Shown here in pieces: positions 33,761 to 45,697 of a stretch of 64,000 nucleotides of DNA. The stretch covers positions 97,766,794-97,830,793 of the forward strand of contig JAIOJX010000032.1 of the NCBI GenBank assembly GCA_022376925.1. Direction: 5' to 3'. The translations under genes and the position numbers were made by a program. Source of the stretch: Tragulus kanchil (Eukaryota > Chordata > Mammalia > Artiodactyla > Tragulidae). The number at the start of each line of letters is the position of its first letter. The first letter of the stretch is position 1. Under the pieces are notes generated by a model. The model was not told the origin of the DNA and made no database searches. It saw only the letters and a list, made by a program, of their open reading frames with translations.

Positions 33761-34273
33761 AGGAGACCAAGAGTGACACTTACATGAATTAGAGTGGTGA
33801 CTTCCAGTCACTAGTATAATGCTGAATACTCTATGTGTGGACTGAATCAGAAGCAAACAACTCTCTAGAAAAGAAAAAAAAAAAAAAAAGGAAGTAAGAA
33901 AAAGCGGTTCAGTTCAAGGAAAGGCATCAACAGCGTTTCAGAGAAACACATGGATATCAGAGTGTAGAACAGATGAGAGGGGAGAGACTGTGTATCCTCA
34001 GACCTTCTTAGCCAGCTCTGTGCCCCAGGAGGCTGACACCTGCTGATTGTGTCTCTGCAACCCCTAGAAACAGACTTCTGTGTTCAAACAATGGTAAGGA
34101 AGCTCCAGCAGGGAGAAGGGTCGAGGAAGCATCCATCACATGGTTCATTCCCTGTTCCCTCCCTGGTTCCACATAGCCTTTCCAGTATTTTCTACCAGGC
34201 AGTCCCTCCTCCATGGGTCTAGTTCTCTGTGAACATCAGCATCTTTATTTCTTCCCTTGTCTGTTCAGTCCTA
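33761..34273. other. Unique DNA with poly(A) run, no gene seen
   Basis: A 17-18 base A-run at about 33872-33889; otherwise unrecognised. Repeated at 34854-35366. Confidence 0.45.
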
Positions 34274-35286
34274 GAGCTGGAATACAAAACATGCATGATA
34301 CACAGTCTTTGCCTTCAAGGAGCTGCCAGTCTGGTTGGAGGCTACAGATAGGTTTAAGAACAATCTGCAAGTGTATCAATAGTGCCCCAAAAAAAGGTGT
34401 AATGAAGACATCTTAGAGGCAGGTGTGATTAATTCAGGAAGGGGAGTGGGACAATTCAAGAAGTCTTCCTGGAGGAGGTGACATCTGAACTAGGTTTGGA
34501 AGACACTTGGAGTCTCCCAGGGAGGTGTTGGAAAGTTTAGGCAGGGAGAAGAGGGTATTCCAGAGAAGGAAGGGAACATTTACTAAGGCATGGAGATGTG
34601 GGATCACATGGTATATTCAGGGGCCTGGAAGTAGTTCAGTAGAGCTGTGGTACTCAGTAAGAACCAGAGGTGGTAAAAGATAGGACTGGGGCAGTCAGAA
34701 TGAATCAAGGAAGATTCAATGACAATTTAAGGAACTTTGGAGAGTTTTGAAAGTGGTTCAGTTCCTAGCAGGGGTAGGGGTGTGAAGGGAGGCAGAGAGG
34801 GTTTGAAGGACAGAATGGTTTCATGGTACAGCGCAAGACCAGTGGTCTCAGAGAGGAGACCAAGAGTGACACTTACATGAATTAGAGTGGTGACTTCCAG
34901 TCACTAGTATAATGCTGAATACTCTATGTGTGGACTGAATCAGAAGCAAACAACTCTCTAGAAAAGAAAAAAAAAAAAAAAAGGAAGTAAGAAAAAGCGG
35001 TTCAGTTCAAGGAAAGGCATCAACAGCGTTTCAGAGAAACACATGGATATCAGAGTGTAGAACAGATGAGAGGGGAGAGACTGTGTATCCTCAGACCTTC
35101 TTAGCCAGCTCTGTGCCCCAGGAGGCTGACACCTGCTGATTGTGTCTCTGCAACCCCTAGAAACAGACTTCTGTGTTCAAACAATGGTAAGGAAGCTCCA
35201 GCAGGGAGAAGGGTCGAGGAAGCATCCATCACATGGTTCATTCCCTGTTCCCTCCCTGGTTCCACATAGCCTTTCCAGTATTTTCT

Positions 35287-37416
35287 ACCAGGCAGTCCCT
35301 CCTCCATGGGTCTAGTTCTCTGTGAACATCAGCATCTTTATTTCTTCCCTTGTCTGTTCAGTCCTAGAGGTGTAACAGCTTCCAGCACTCTGGGTGCCTT
35401 GACATCCCTTGTTCATGACGCTAATCCTATCTCCACCTCTTTATTGCTTCAGTAATGGCTCTTCATCTGAACCATGTGAGATGAGTTCTGCTTCCTACCA
35501 TTAAGTCTGACCAATTCAAGGGTCAAGGTTAGATATAGGCCTGGAGAGAGGCAGGGCTATGGCAGCAACCTGAGGGAGGGATGCTGTACTAGTGGGGATG
35601 AGGAAAAGGGAGTAGAGTGGAGAATCTTTCCAAGGGAAACCATGTGTCATGATTTCAGCTTGTGCTGGTCTCCAGGGACAGGAAGGTCCTCAGTTCAGTT
35701 CAATTCAGTCACTCAGTTGTATCTGACTCTTTGAGACCTCACGGACAGCAGCTCTCCAGGCTTCCCTGTCCTTCACTATCTCCCAGAGCCTGCTCAAACT
35801 CATGTCCATTGACTCAGTGATGCCATCCAACCATCTCACCCTCTGTCGTCCCCTTATCCTTCTGCCTTCTATTTTTCCCAACATCAGGCTCTTTTCCAAT
35901 GAGTCGTCTCTTCACACTGATAAGCAATTGGGCACTCCTCAAAATGGAGAATTCCTGAGGAGAAGCTAGTTCAGGTGGATTGATGAGGTCAGTTTTGGTC
36001 ACCCAAGTTTGAGGTGCATCAGGAAGAGATGTCCAGGAGAACAGTGAATCAAAGGGTCTCCACTGGAGATTTAGCCAAGGCACCAGCAGCACAGAGCTGA
36101 CAGTGAAGGTCCACAGAAAACAGAGAAATGCATTAAATTGACCACAAATACGCCCCCTTCATTCTTTCTTAATAATTATAAATATATAAAGAAGTAGAGC
36201 TATCATGACCCAAGATGTCACAGAAGATTCTTGTTCACAAGGTGCTCACCTTGTACCTTGATTAATTGCCCACCTTTTAAAGATGTAGGGGTTTGTTTTT
36301 CAAGTCCACGATTTTCCCTGGCACTCCATTTAGTCATTCCTATTTTTCACCACCAGGCAGTCCCTCCTCCATGGGTCTAGTTCTCTGTGAACATCAGCAT
36401 CTTTATTTCTTCCCTTGTCTGTTCAGTCCTAGAGGTGTAACAGCTTCCAGCACTCTGGGTGCCTTGACATCCCTTGTTCATGACGCTAATCCTATCTCCA
36501 CCTCTTTATTGCTTCAGTAATGGCTCTTCATCTGAACCATGTGAGATGAGTTCTGCTTCCTACCATTAAGTCTGACCAATTCAAGGGTCAAGGTTAGATA
36601 TAGGCCTGGAGAGAGGCAGGGCTATGGCAGCAACCTGAGGGAGGGATGCTGTACTAGTGGGGATGAGGAAAAGGGAGTAGAGTGGAGAATCTTTCCAAGG
36701 GAAACCATGTGTCATGATTTCAGCTTGTGCTGGTCTCCAGGGACAGGAAGGTCCTCAGTTCAGTTCAATTCAGTCACTCAGTTGTATCTGACTCTTTGAG
36801 ACCTCACGGACAGCAGCTCTCCAGGCTTCCCTGTCCTTCACTATCTCCCAGAGCCTGCTCAAACTCATGTCCATTGACTCAGTGATGCCATCCAACCATC
36901 TCACCCTCTGTCGTCCCCTTATCCTTCTGCCTTCTATTTTTCCCAACATCAGGCTCTTTTCCAATGAGTCGTCTCTTCACACTGATAAGCAATTGGGCAC
37001 TCCTCAAAATGGAGAATTCCTGAGGAGAAGCTAGTTCAGGTGGATTGATGAGGTCAGTTTTGGTCACCCAAGTTTGAGGTGCATCAGGAAGAGATGTTCA
37101 GGAGAACAGTGAATCAAAGGGTCTCCACTGGAGATTTAGCCAAGGCACCAGCAGCACAGAGCTGACAGTGAAGGTCCACAGAAAACAGAGAAATGCATTA
37201 AATTGACCACAAATACGCCCCCTTCATTCTTTCTTAATAATTATAAATATATAAAGAAGTAGAGCTATCATGACCCAAGATGTCACAGAAGATTCTTGTT
37301 CACAAGGTGCTCACCTTGTACCTTGATTAATTGCCCACCTTTTAAAGATGTAGGGGTTTGTTTTTCAAGTCCACGATTTTCCCTGGCACTCCATTTAGTC
37401 ATTCCTATTTTTCACC
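35287..37416. repeat. Tandem duplication 10 (1065 bp x 2), chained to duplication 9
   Basis: 35287-36351 then 36352-37416, no gap, only one or two base differences (for example GATGTCCAG/GATGTTCAG). It overlaps duplication 9 by 80 bases. The block 34274-36351 is thus almost wholly made of sequence also found on its left or right. Confidence 0.97.
35692..35930 (-). mobile_element. BovA2 SINE fragment, antisense
   Basis: Plus-strand text: 'AGTTCAATTCAGTCACTCAG', 'CCATTGACTCAGTGATGCCA', 'CTCTGTCGTCCCCTTATCCT', 'TTTTCCAATGAGTCGTCTCT'. Truncated before the second Bov-A unit. Duplicated at 36757-36995. Confidence 0.88.
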
Positions 37417-38040
37417 ACCAGATTGTTTGCTGGGGAAAAGAACAAAAACAGCAACAGATGTCTTTGTTTTGGGGTTTTGCAAAACTCTCTGGTTAAGATA
37501 ACACTTTCAATTAAAGAAATTATATCATCCAAATACCATATGCCGACAAGCCCTCATTTGCAAAAAATCACCTGCTTTCAGAAACTGTTTGAAGAGTCCT
37601 CTCACACCATCTCTCAGTAACTCAATCGAACATTGAAACAGATCCCTCCGTTCTCTCGTCCAGATTCTAGAAGCTTCAGTTCAGAAAGCTGAAGTCAAGA
37701 GGGTATCCTCTGATTTCTTCTCAGAACCCTGCAGACATTCACTGCCAATTCCTCAGACTTCATGTGCATATGTGTGTTCTCTCTCTCTCACACACACATA
37801 CACACACATCCTCCATGTGTGTAACCTGTGTTATTCATTTTATATCACAGCCTGGCACCTTGTAGACACTTAGCAAATCACTGTGGGATAAACTAACTTG
37901 TTTCTTTTTTTCCTTCCTCCTCTCCATCCTTGTTTCTTCTACGGCTTTACATTTTCTGAAAGACTCCTATACCACACGGTTGGTAAGCACTGAAGGTACA
38001 AAGAGAATTAAAAGATTCCCTGTCCTCAAGATACCCACAG
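37417..38040. other. Unique DNA with a (CA)-rich stretch
   Basis: CACACACACATACACACACA at about 37790-37809. No gene or transposon otherwise recognised. Confidence 0.5.
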
Positions 38041-38042
38041 TC

Positions 38043-38674
38043 TAGAAGAAAGATGCCCAAGTTAACAGGAGAGTTCTTGGGGCTTCCCCTGGTGGTCCAG
38101 TGGGTAAGGACACAGCCTTGCAGTGCAAGGGGCGCCGGTTCGATCCCTGGCCTGGGAAGATCCCACATGCCGTGGTGCGGCTGGACCTATGTGTCCAATT
38201 ACCGAGCCGGAGCTCTGGAGCGCATGCGCCCAGAGACGGCACTCTGCAACGACAGACGCCACCGCGGTGGGAGGCCCACAGGAGCCAAAGAACAAAGACA
38301 GATGAAAATAGACAAATGAAAGACCAATAAAAGTGGCCCGACCGTCCCCCTCCCTCCCCACCCCAACCCCCAAAAGATAAATAAAAATTAAAAAAAAAAA
38401 AATTCCCCCCACTCCCCCAAAAAAAAATAAAAAAAAAAACAAAAAAAAACAGGAGAGTTCTAATCTTGAGAAGAACGTGAGCTCCTTAAGGGCAAGAACC
38501 AGTCCTAATTCCTAGCAGAGTTCCTTTTCTGTTTTGTGCCAGGAGCTCAGTAGAAGAAAGATGCCCAAGTTAACAGGAGAGTTCTAATCTTGAGAAAAAC
38601 ATGAGCTCCTTAAGGGCAAGAACCAGTCCTAATTCCTAGCAGAGTTCCTTTTCTGTTTTGTGCCAGGAGCTCAG
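38043..38674. repeat. Duplicated locus: SINE-filled copy followed by SINE-empty copy
   Basis: 38043-38550 contains the locus with a long SINE inserted; 38551-38674 is the same 124-bp locus without it. The flanks differ at two bases (GAGAAGAACGTGAG versus GAGAAAAACATGAG). The empty copy has a single AACAGGAGAGTTCT where the filled copy has two, which is the expected pre-integration state. Most simply, two alleles of one locus have been placed in series. Confidence 0.93.
38064..38461 (+). mobile_element. Long CHR-like SINE, copy 5, with perfect 14-bp TSD
   Basis: SINE body 38078-38447 between exact AACAGGAGAGTTCT copies (38064-38077 and 38448-38461). A box TGGTCCAGTGGG and B box GGTTCGATCCC are both intact, CpGs are largely preserved (GGCGCCGGTTCG, GCGCATGCGCCC), and there is a C-rich tract before a long, mixed A/C tail. 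Intact promoter boxes, conserved CpGs and an empty twin nearby all indicate a recent insertion. Confidence 0.95.
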
Positions 38675-39484
38675 TGGGTACTCAGCATCTACTGAACAAA
38701 ATGTTTGTTAAATGGAGCATGTCCTATCATGAGAAGCAAGCCCCCCACAGCAGGAGCAAAGGGAAAATAATCCTAAAATTATAAGGGGGCTGGGCGCAAT
38801 GGTATGGGCCCTGAGAGCTGAAAGAGCAGGGGCAATGGCATGAGGCCAGGGCCTGCTGAGCTGTAGGAAGCAGTTGAGCCAAAGCATGGAGTCATGACAG
38901 GGCTTATGAGTTAGGTGACTGCTATGGTGAGCCATCCAGTTTGGTCACAACATCAACATCAATCACAATGTCAAGTGAGAGGAAGACTCAACCTGATCCA
39001 AGTCCTGGTATAGCAGATCTTTCATGCCTGCTTGGAGTCTACGTTTTGTTAGACACTGGAGAACCAATGCAGGTTGTGACAGAAAGTGGCAGCTCATCTA
39101 ACTCAAACCTCCCAGTATCGACTCTTCCCTGTGTTGTGGATGTTAATTTGAGCAGAAGCAATTTCAGAATGGGAATGTGGATTCAACATGGATGGAGTGT
39201 TCTGCTGGGCATTCGCCATTTGCCCATCTAGATCTACTCTCCCCATTTCTCATCTGACTCTGTGCCCCAGAGGCTGACCTTATAAAGAGTATCAATTGGC
39301 TCCTTTGTGCTCTGGCTGTCAGTTGGATTTGGCCAGTGGGAACTACCAGTGGGAGGACATCAGGAAGTGAGAGAAGAGGGAGGCTCAGATATTGGCCCCT
39401 GGCTCCTTCTGGGTCAGGTTGCTGTGGGTTAATGCTATTCCCCTACCAAAAGCCACAGCTCCTGAAAAGTGGGCCTCTCTATAT
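38675..39484. other. Unique DNA, no gene seen
   Basis: No transposon recognised. A 96-codon plus-strand frame at 38941-39231 has no family resemblance and low-complexity serine stretches only. Confidence 0.45.
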
Positions 39485-39654
39485 GGCTACCCTTATCTTG
39501 TTCCCTAACTGGTCATTCCTCTGTCTCCTTCAGGCCTGAGGATAGTAAAATCCCCCTTCTGTTGCCCACCCTATCTAGCTAGGTAATGCTTTACTGCTTT
39601 TCCCTTAAATAATTATTCTCCTCAAACTGACCAGTTTGAGTGTACTAAGAATCT

Positions 39655-39805
39655 TACATGGACATCTACCATATGCCAAGCACAATCTGAGATGCTTTAC
39701 ATACATTTTTTTCAAGTAATCTTCCCAAACAAATCTTTAGGTAAATATTAATATTTCCATGTACAAATTTTAAAAATACATGAAGTTCACAAATTTTAGA
39801 TAATT
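39655..39805 (-). mobile_element. MIR SINE fragment, antisense
   Basis: Reverse MIR text: 'CATATGCCAAGCACAATCTG', 'AGATGCTTTACATACATTTT'. Duplicated at 40777-40927. Confidence 0.55.
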
Positions 39806-39984
39806 GGTAAAGACCATCTTCTATAATTTGGAATCTTCCTATTTAAAATACTGAGAGCTCCTTGACTGAATGTATAAGTGATGCTAAGATGGTGCATGCC
39901 AAATACTAATTATGAGCATTAGAGATCACAGGGATGTTTGAAACACAGTGGTGGGAGGAGTGGATTTTGAATCAGAAAGACCAG

Positions 39985-40128
39985 AGTCCTAATTCAACAA
40001 GTGGGATTTATTCCAGGTATGCAAGGCTGGTTTGATATTTAATAGAATCCATTAAAAAAGGAAAATGACATAATCATATCAATAGAGGCAGAAAAACTAT
40101 TTTAAAAAAATCCAACTCATGATGAAAC
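39985..40128 (+). mobile_element. Older L1 ORF2 segment, left of a nested younger L1
   Basis: ORF2 reverse transcriptase region DNA ('GTGGGATTTATTCCAGGTAT', 'CATATCAATAGAGGCAGAAA') with frame breaks. It stops at 40128 where a younger L1 end begins, and its text resumes at about 41784. Also present at 41107-41250 by duplication. Confidence 0.7.
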
Positions 40129-41780
40129 CCATTCGTGAATATGAATGGACCTAGAGATTGTCATAATGACTGAAATAAGTCAGACACAGAAAGACAAACA
40201 TAATATGATATTGCTTATATGTGGAATCTACAAAAAAGGGTACAAATGAGCTTACAAAACAGATGTAGAGTAACAGATATAGAAAACAAACATATGGTTG
40301 CCAAAAGGGTATAAGGGGAAGAGATAAATTAGGAGATTGGGACTGATATATGTACACACTCCTCTTTCTCCTCCTAGGCTGTGCTTACCTATGTCTGACT
40401 CTTTGAGACCCCATGGACTGTTGCCTACTAGGCTATCTACATACTACTACACATAAAATAGGTAACTAATAGGGAGCTACTGTATATCACAGGGAACTCC
40501 TCAGTACTCTGCAATGGCCTATATTGGAAAAGAATCCTTAAAAGAAGTGGATATATATATATATATGACTGATACATTTTGCTGTAAACCTGAACTTGAA
40601 CTAACAGGCTACCCTTATCTTGTTCCCTAACTGGTCATTCCTCTGTCTCCTTCAGGCCTGAGGATAGTAAAATCCCCCTTCTGTTGCCCACCCTATCTAG
40701 CTAGGTAATGCTTTACTGCTTTTCCCTTAAATAATTATTCTCCTCAAACTGACCAGTTTGAGTGTACTAAGAATCTTACATGGACATCTACCATATGCCA
40801 AGCACAATCTGAGATGCTTTACATACATTTTTTTCAAGTAATCTTCCCAAACAAATCTTTAGGTAAATATTAATATTTCCATGTACAAATTTTAAAAATA
40901 CATGAAGTTCACAAATTTTAGATAATTGGTAAAGACCATCTTCTATAATTTGGAATCTTCCTATTTAAAATACTGAGAGCTCCTTGACTGAATGTATAAG
41001 TGATGCTAAGATGGTGCATGCCAAATACTAATTATGAGCATTAGAGATCACAGGGATGTTTGAAACACAGTGGTGGGAGGAGTGGATTTTGAATCAGAAA
41101 GACCAGAGTCCTAATTCAACAAGTGGGATTTATTCCAGGTATGCAAGGCTGGTTTGATATTTAATAGAATCCATTAAAAAAGGAAAATGACATAATCATA
41201 TCAATAGAGGCAGAAAAACTATTTTAAAAAAATCCAACTCATGATGAAACCCATTCGTGAATATGAATGGACCTAGAGATTGTCATAATGACTGAAATAA
41301 GTCAGACACAGAAAGACAAACATAATATGATATTGCTTATATGTGGAATCTACAAAAAAGGGTACAAATGAGCTTACAAAACAGATGTAGAGTAACAGAT
41401 ATAGAAAACAAACATATGGTTGCCAAAAGGGTATAAGGGGAAGAGATAAATTAGGAGATTGGGACTGATATATGTACACACTCCTCTTTCTCCTCCTAGG
41501 CTGTGCTTACCTATGTCTGACTCTTTGAGACCCCATGGACTGTTGCCTACTAGGCTATCTACATACTACTACACATAAAATAGGTAACTAATAGGGAGCT
41601 ACTGTATATCACAGGGAACTCCTCAGTACTCTGCAATGGCCTATATTGGAAAAGAATCCTTAAAAGAAGTGGATATATATATATATATGACTGATACATT
41701 TTGCTGTAAACCTGAACTTGAACTAACACAATATTGTAAATCAACTGTACTCCAATAAAAGCTAAAAAAATAAAAAGCCC
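40129..41780 (+). mobile_element. Younger L1 3' end nested in an older L1 (partly duplicated)
   Basis: L1 3' sequence from 'GGACCTAGAGATTGTCATAA' through 'GTGGAATCTACAAAAAAGGG' to the end 'CAATATTGTAAATCAACTGT' and 'CCAATAAAAGC'. Flanked by similar TCATGATGAAAC (40117-40128) and TCATGATAAAAAC (41784-41796), a likely decayed target-site duplication. Duplication 12 repeats 41251-41728; the real insertion is only about 530 bp. A Bov-A fragment interrupts it. Confidence 0.7.
40362..40440 (-). mobile_element. Bov-A fragment, antisense, within an L1 end
   Basis: 'TATGTCTGACTCTTTGAGAC' and 'CCCATGGACTGTTGCCTACT' are reversed Bov-A text, breaking the L1 sequence before 'TACTACACATAAAATAGG'. Duplicated at 41484-41562. 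Confidence 0.7.
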
Positions 41781-42610
41781 GATTCATGATAAAAACTGAG
41801 TAAACTAGGAATGTAGGGGAACTTGTCAACTTGATAAAGACTATCTACAAAAAACCCTAAAGCTTGTATCATATTTAATAAGAAACTGAAACTTTCCTAC
41901 TAAGATCAGGTACAAGGCAAGGATGCCCCTTCCCATTACTCTATTTAACATTGTACTGGAAGTCTTTAATGCAATAATGCAAGAATAAGAAATTTTAAAG
42001 TATACAGTTTGGAAAGGAAGACATAAAACTTCAGATGGTATGATTATCCAAGTAAAAAATCCAGAATAACAAAAAAAGAAGAAAAAAGACTCCTGGATCT
42101 AATAAGCAATTATAGAAAAGTTGCAGATATAAATTTAATGTATACAAGTCAATTCCTTTCCTATATACCAACAATGGATGAGTGGAATTTAAAATTAAAA
42201 CATTAGTACCCCCAAAAATGAAATACTTAGGTATAAATCTTACAAAATATGTATAAGATCTAAACAAGAAAAACCACAAAGCTTTGATGAATGAAATCAA
42301 GTAAGAACTAAATAAATGGAGAAAGACTCCATATTCATGGATAGGAAGACAAAATATAGTCAAGATGTCAGTTCTTCCCAACTTGAGCTACAGATCCAAT
42401 GCAATTCCAATCACAATTCTAGCAAGTTATTTTGTAGATACCAACAAACTGATTCTAGAGTTTATATGAAACATCAAAAGGCCCCAAAGAGCTGACACAG
42501 TATTGAAGGAGAACCACGGTTAAGGATTGATACTACCCAACTTCAAAACTTACCATATTAGTCCAGTCATTAAGACAGTGTGGCATTGGTAAAAGAATTG
42601 AAAATTGATC

Positions 42611-44896
42611 AGTGGAACAAAACAGATCCCAGAAACATATTCCCATAAATATTATCAACTGATCTGTGTCAAAGGAGCAAAGGGAATACAATGGAGCAAA
42701 GATAGTCTTCTCAACCAATGATACTGGAACAACTGGACATCCACATGCAAAAAAAAATCTTGATACAAACTGTACACCTATCACAAAAATTAACTCAAAA
42801 TGGATCACAGACCTAAGTGTAAAACACAAAACTATAAATCTTCTGGAAAAATACATAGGAGAAAACCCAGATAACTTTGAATATGGTCGTGCCTTTTAGG
42901 ATACAGCACCACCAGCAAAACCCTTGAAATAAACAATTTATAAGCTGAATTTCATTAAAATTAAAATCTTCTGCTCTGTGAAAGACAATGTTAAAAGAAT
43001 GAGAAGATAATACACTGACTGGGGAGAAATATTTGTAAAAGGCACATATAATAAAGGACTATTACATAGAATATATGAAGAATGCTTAAAACTCAACAAT
43101 AAGAAAACAAGCCCAACTTTAAAATAAGACAAAAGACCATAACAGATAGCTCATCAAAGCAAGTATACAAATGGCAAATAAACACTGCATTGGCCAAAAA
43201 GTCCATTCAAGTTTTTGGAACAACTTATAGAAACGTTCAAATGAGTTTTTGGCCAACTCAACACATTAAATGATGATCCATATCATATGTCATCAGGGAA
43301 ATGCAAATTAAAATAATGACATACCACTGCACACCTGTTAGAATGACCAAAATCAGAAACACTGACAATACTAAATGCTGATGAGGATGGAGCAGCAGGA
43401 ATTCTCCTCCATTACTGGTGGAAATGCAAAATGGTACAGTCACTTTGGAAGACAGCTGGATAGCTTCTTACGAAACTAAACATGCTCTTACTGCAGTGAT
43501 CCAGCCATCACACGCCTTGGTACTTACTCAAAGGAACTGACAACTTGTCTTCACACAAAAAGTGGCAAATGGATGGATGCTCACAGCAGCTTTAGTCATA
43601 ACTGCAAAAAAACGTGGAGGCAACCTAGATGTCTTGTAGGTGAATGGATAAATGCACTGTGGTACATCCAGACGGTGGAATATTATTCAGTGTTAAAAAG
43701 ATGAACTATCAAACCATGAGTAAACATGGAGGAAACTTAAATGCATATTAAAATAAAGTGGAACAAAACAGATCCCAGAAACATATTCCCATAAATATTA
43801 TCAACTGATCTGTGTCAAAGGAGCAAAGGGAATACAATGGAGCAAAGATAGTCTTCTCAACCAATGATACTGGAACAACTGGACATCCACATGCAAAAAA
43901 AAATCTTGATACAAACTGTACACCTATCACAAAAATTAACTCAAAATGGATCACAGACCTAAGTGTAAAACACAAAACTATAAATCTTCTGGAAAAATAC
44001 ATAGGAGAAAACCCAGATAACTTTGAATATGGTCGTGCCTTTTAGGATACAGCACCACCAGCAAAACCCTTGAAATAAACAATTTATAAGCTGAATTTCA
44101 TTAAAATTAAAATCTTCTGCTCTGTGAAAGACAATGTTAAAAGAATGAGAAGATAATACACTGACTGGGGAGAAATATTTGTAAAAGGCACATATAATAA
44201 AGGACTATTACATAGAATATATGAAGAATGCTTAAAACTCAACAATAAGAAAACAAGCCCAACTTTAAAATAAGACAAAAGACCATAACAGATAGCTCAT
44301 CAAAGCAAGTATACAAATGGCAAATAAACACTGCATTGGCCAAAAAGTCCATTCAAGTTTTTGGAACAACTTATAGAAACGTTCAAATGAGTTTTTGGCC
44401 AACTCAACACATTAAATGATGATCCATATCATATGTCATCAGGGAAATGCAAATTAAAATAATGACATACCACTGCACACCTGTTAGAATGACCAAAATC
44501 AGAAACACTGACAATACTAAATGCTGATGAGGATGGAGCAGCAGGAATTCTCCTCCATTACTGGTGGAAATGCAAAATGGTACAGTCACTTTGGAAGACA
44601 GCTGGATAGCTTCTTACGAAACTAAACATGCTCTTACTGCAGTGATCCAGCCATCACACGCCTTGGTACTTACTCAAAGGAACTGACAACTTGTCTTCAC
44701 ACAAAAAGTGGCAAATGGATGGATGCTCACAGCAGCTTTAGTCATAACTGCAAAAAAACGTGGAGGCAACCTAGATGTCTTGTAGGTGAATGGATAAATG
44801 CACTGTGGTACATCCAGACGGTGGAATATTATTCAGTGTTAAAAAGATGAACTATCAAACCATGAGTAAACATGGAGGAAACTTAAATGCATATTA
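42611..44896. repeat. Tandem duplication 13 (1140 bp x 2)
   Basis: 42611-43750 recurs as 43757-44896, separated by AAATAA. No differences seen. The unit is entirely within the older L1, so the left copy cuts the element mid-way. Confidence 0.96.
43187..43264. mobile_element. Mariner-derived MITE, palindromic, in an L1
   Basis: About 76 bp with inverted ends (TTGGCCAAAAAGTCCATTCA at the left; GAGTTTTTGGCCAACTCAAC at the right). It interrupts the ORF2 C-terminal text of the older L1. Duplicated at 44333-44410. Confidence 0.75.
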
Positions 44897-45332
44897 CTAA
44901 GTGAAAGAAGCCAATCTGAAAAGGCTACACACTAGGATTCCAATAGGACATTCTAGAAAAGGTAAAACTGTGGAGAAGAGTAAAAGGTTACTAGTTGCCG
45001 AAGTGGGCAAGGGTAAGGAGACAGACAAGATGAACAGACAAAGCACAGAGCGGATTTAGAGCACTGAGAACACTCTGTATGATATTACAGTGAAGGACAT
45101 AAACCATTACACATTTGCCCAAACCCATACAAGGCGCAACACCAAGAGTGAGCTCTAAGGTAAATTATGGACTTTGGGTGATAATGATGAGTCCATGTAG
45201 GTTTGTCCTGGGTAAAAAAATGTAACATTCAGGTGAGTGATGTTGGCAGGGGCCCCACCTGCGGGGGCAGGCCTATTACTAGCAGACTCTGTACCTTCCT
45301 CTCAGCTTTGTGGTAAATTTAAAACTGCACTT

Positions 45333-45697
45333 AAAAACCTAAGACTTGGGCTTCCCCTGGTGGTCCAGTGAGTAAGGACACCGCCTTGCAGTGCAAGGAG
45401 AGCCGGTTCGATCCCTGGCCTGGGAAGATCCCACGTGTTGCGGAGCGGATGGACCGATGTGTCCAATTACCGAGCCGGAGGCTCTGGCGCGCGTGCGCCC
45501 AGAGCCTGTGCTCTGCGATGACAGACGCCACCGCGATGGGAGGTCCACAGGAGCCAAAGAACAAAGACGGATGAAAATAGAAAAATGAAAGACCAATAGA
45601 AGTGGCCGACCCGCCCCCTTCCCTCCCCAACCCGATCCCCGCCGAAAAATAAATAAATAAATAAATCTTTAAAAAAAAAAAAAAAAAACCTATGACT
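45333..45697 (+). mobile_element. Long CHR-like SINE, copy 6, in an L1 tail
   Basis: Body about 45348-45682. Flanks AAAAACCTAAGACTT (45333-45347) and AAAAACCTATGACTT (ending 45697) form a target-site duplication with one mismatch. B box GGTTCGATCCC intact; very CpG-rich (GCGCGCGTGCGCCC). The tail has the clearest family ending: CCCTCCCC, then (AAAT)n, ATCTTT and poly(A). Confidence 0.94.

Larger units (their letters stand above)
33181..35366. repeat. Tandem duplication 9 (1093 bp x 2)
   Basis: 33181-34273 followed immediately by 34274-35366 with no indel. The two flanks share GAG at the join. The last 80 bases of the unit also begin duplication 10, so that 80-base piece occurs three times in the window. 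Confidence 0.97.
39485..41728. repeat. Tandem duplication 12 (1122 bp x 2)
   Basis: 39485-40606 and 40607-41728, directly abutting, and I found no difference between them. The left copy stops in the middle of an L1 3' end ('GAACTAACA') and restarts at GGCTACCC; the right copy carries on to the L1's natural end. Confidence 0.97.
41784..45347 (+). mobile_element. Older L1, ORF2 3' half and 3' UTR, duplicated in part
   Basis: From about 41784 the older L1 resumes: RT region ('AAGATCAGGTACAAGGCAAG', 'GGATGCCCCTTCCCATTACT'), C-terminal ORF2 text (CAACCTAGATGTCTTGTAGG), then a 3' UTR with 'GTACCTTCCTCTCAGCTTTG' and 'AAACTGCACTTAAAAACC'. Many stops and frameshifts; no usable frame. A mariner MITE sits inside, tandem duplications 13 and 14 repeat parts of it, and the long SINE is inserted at its tail. 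Confidence 0.75.
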
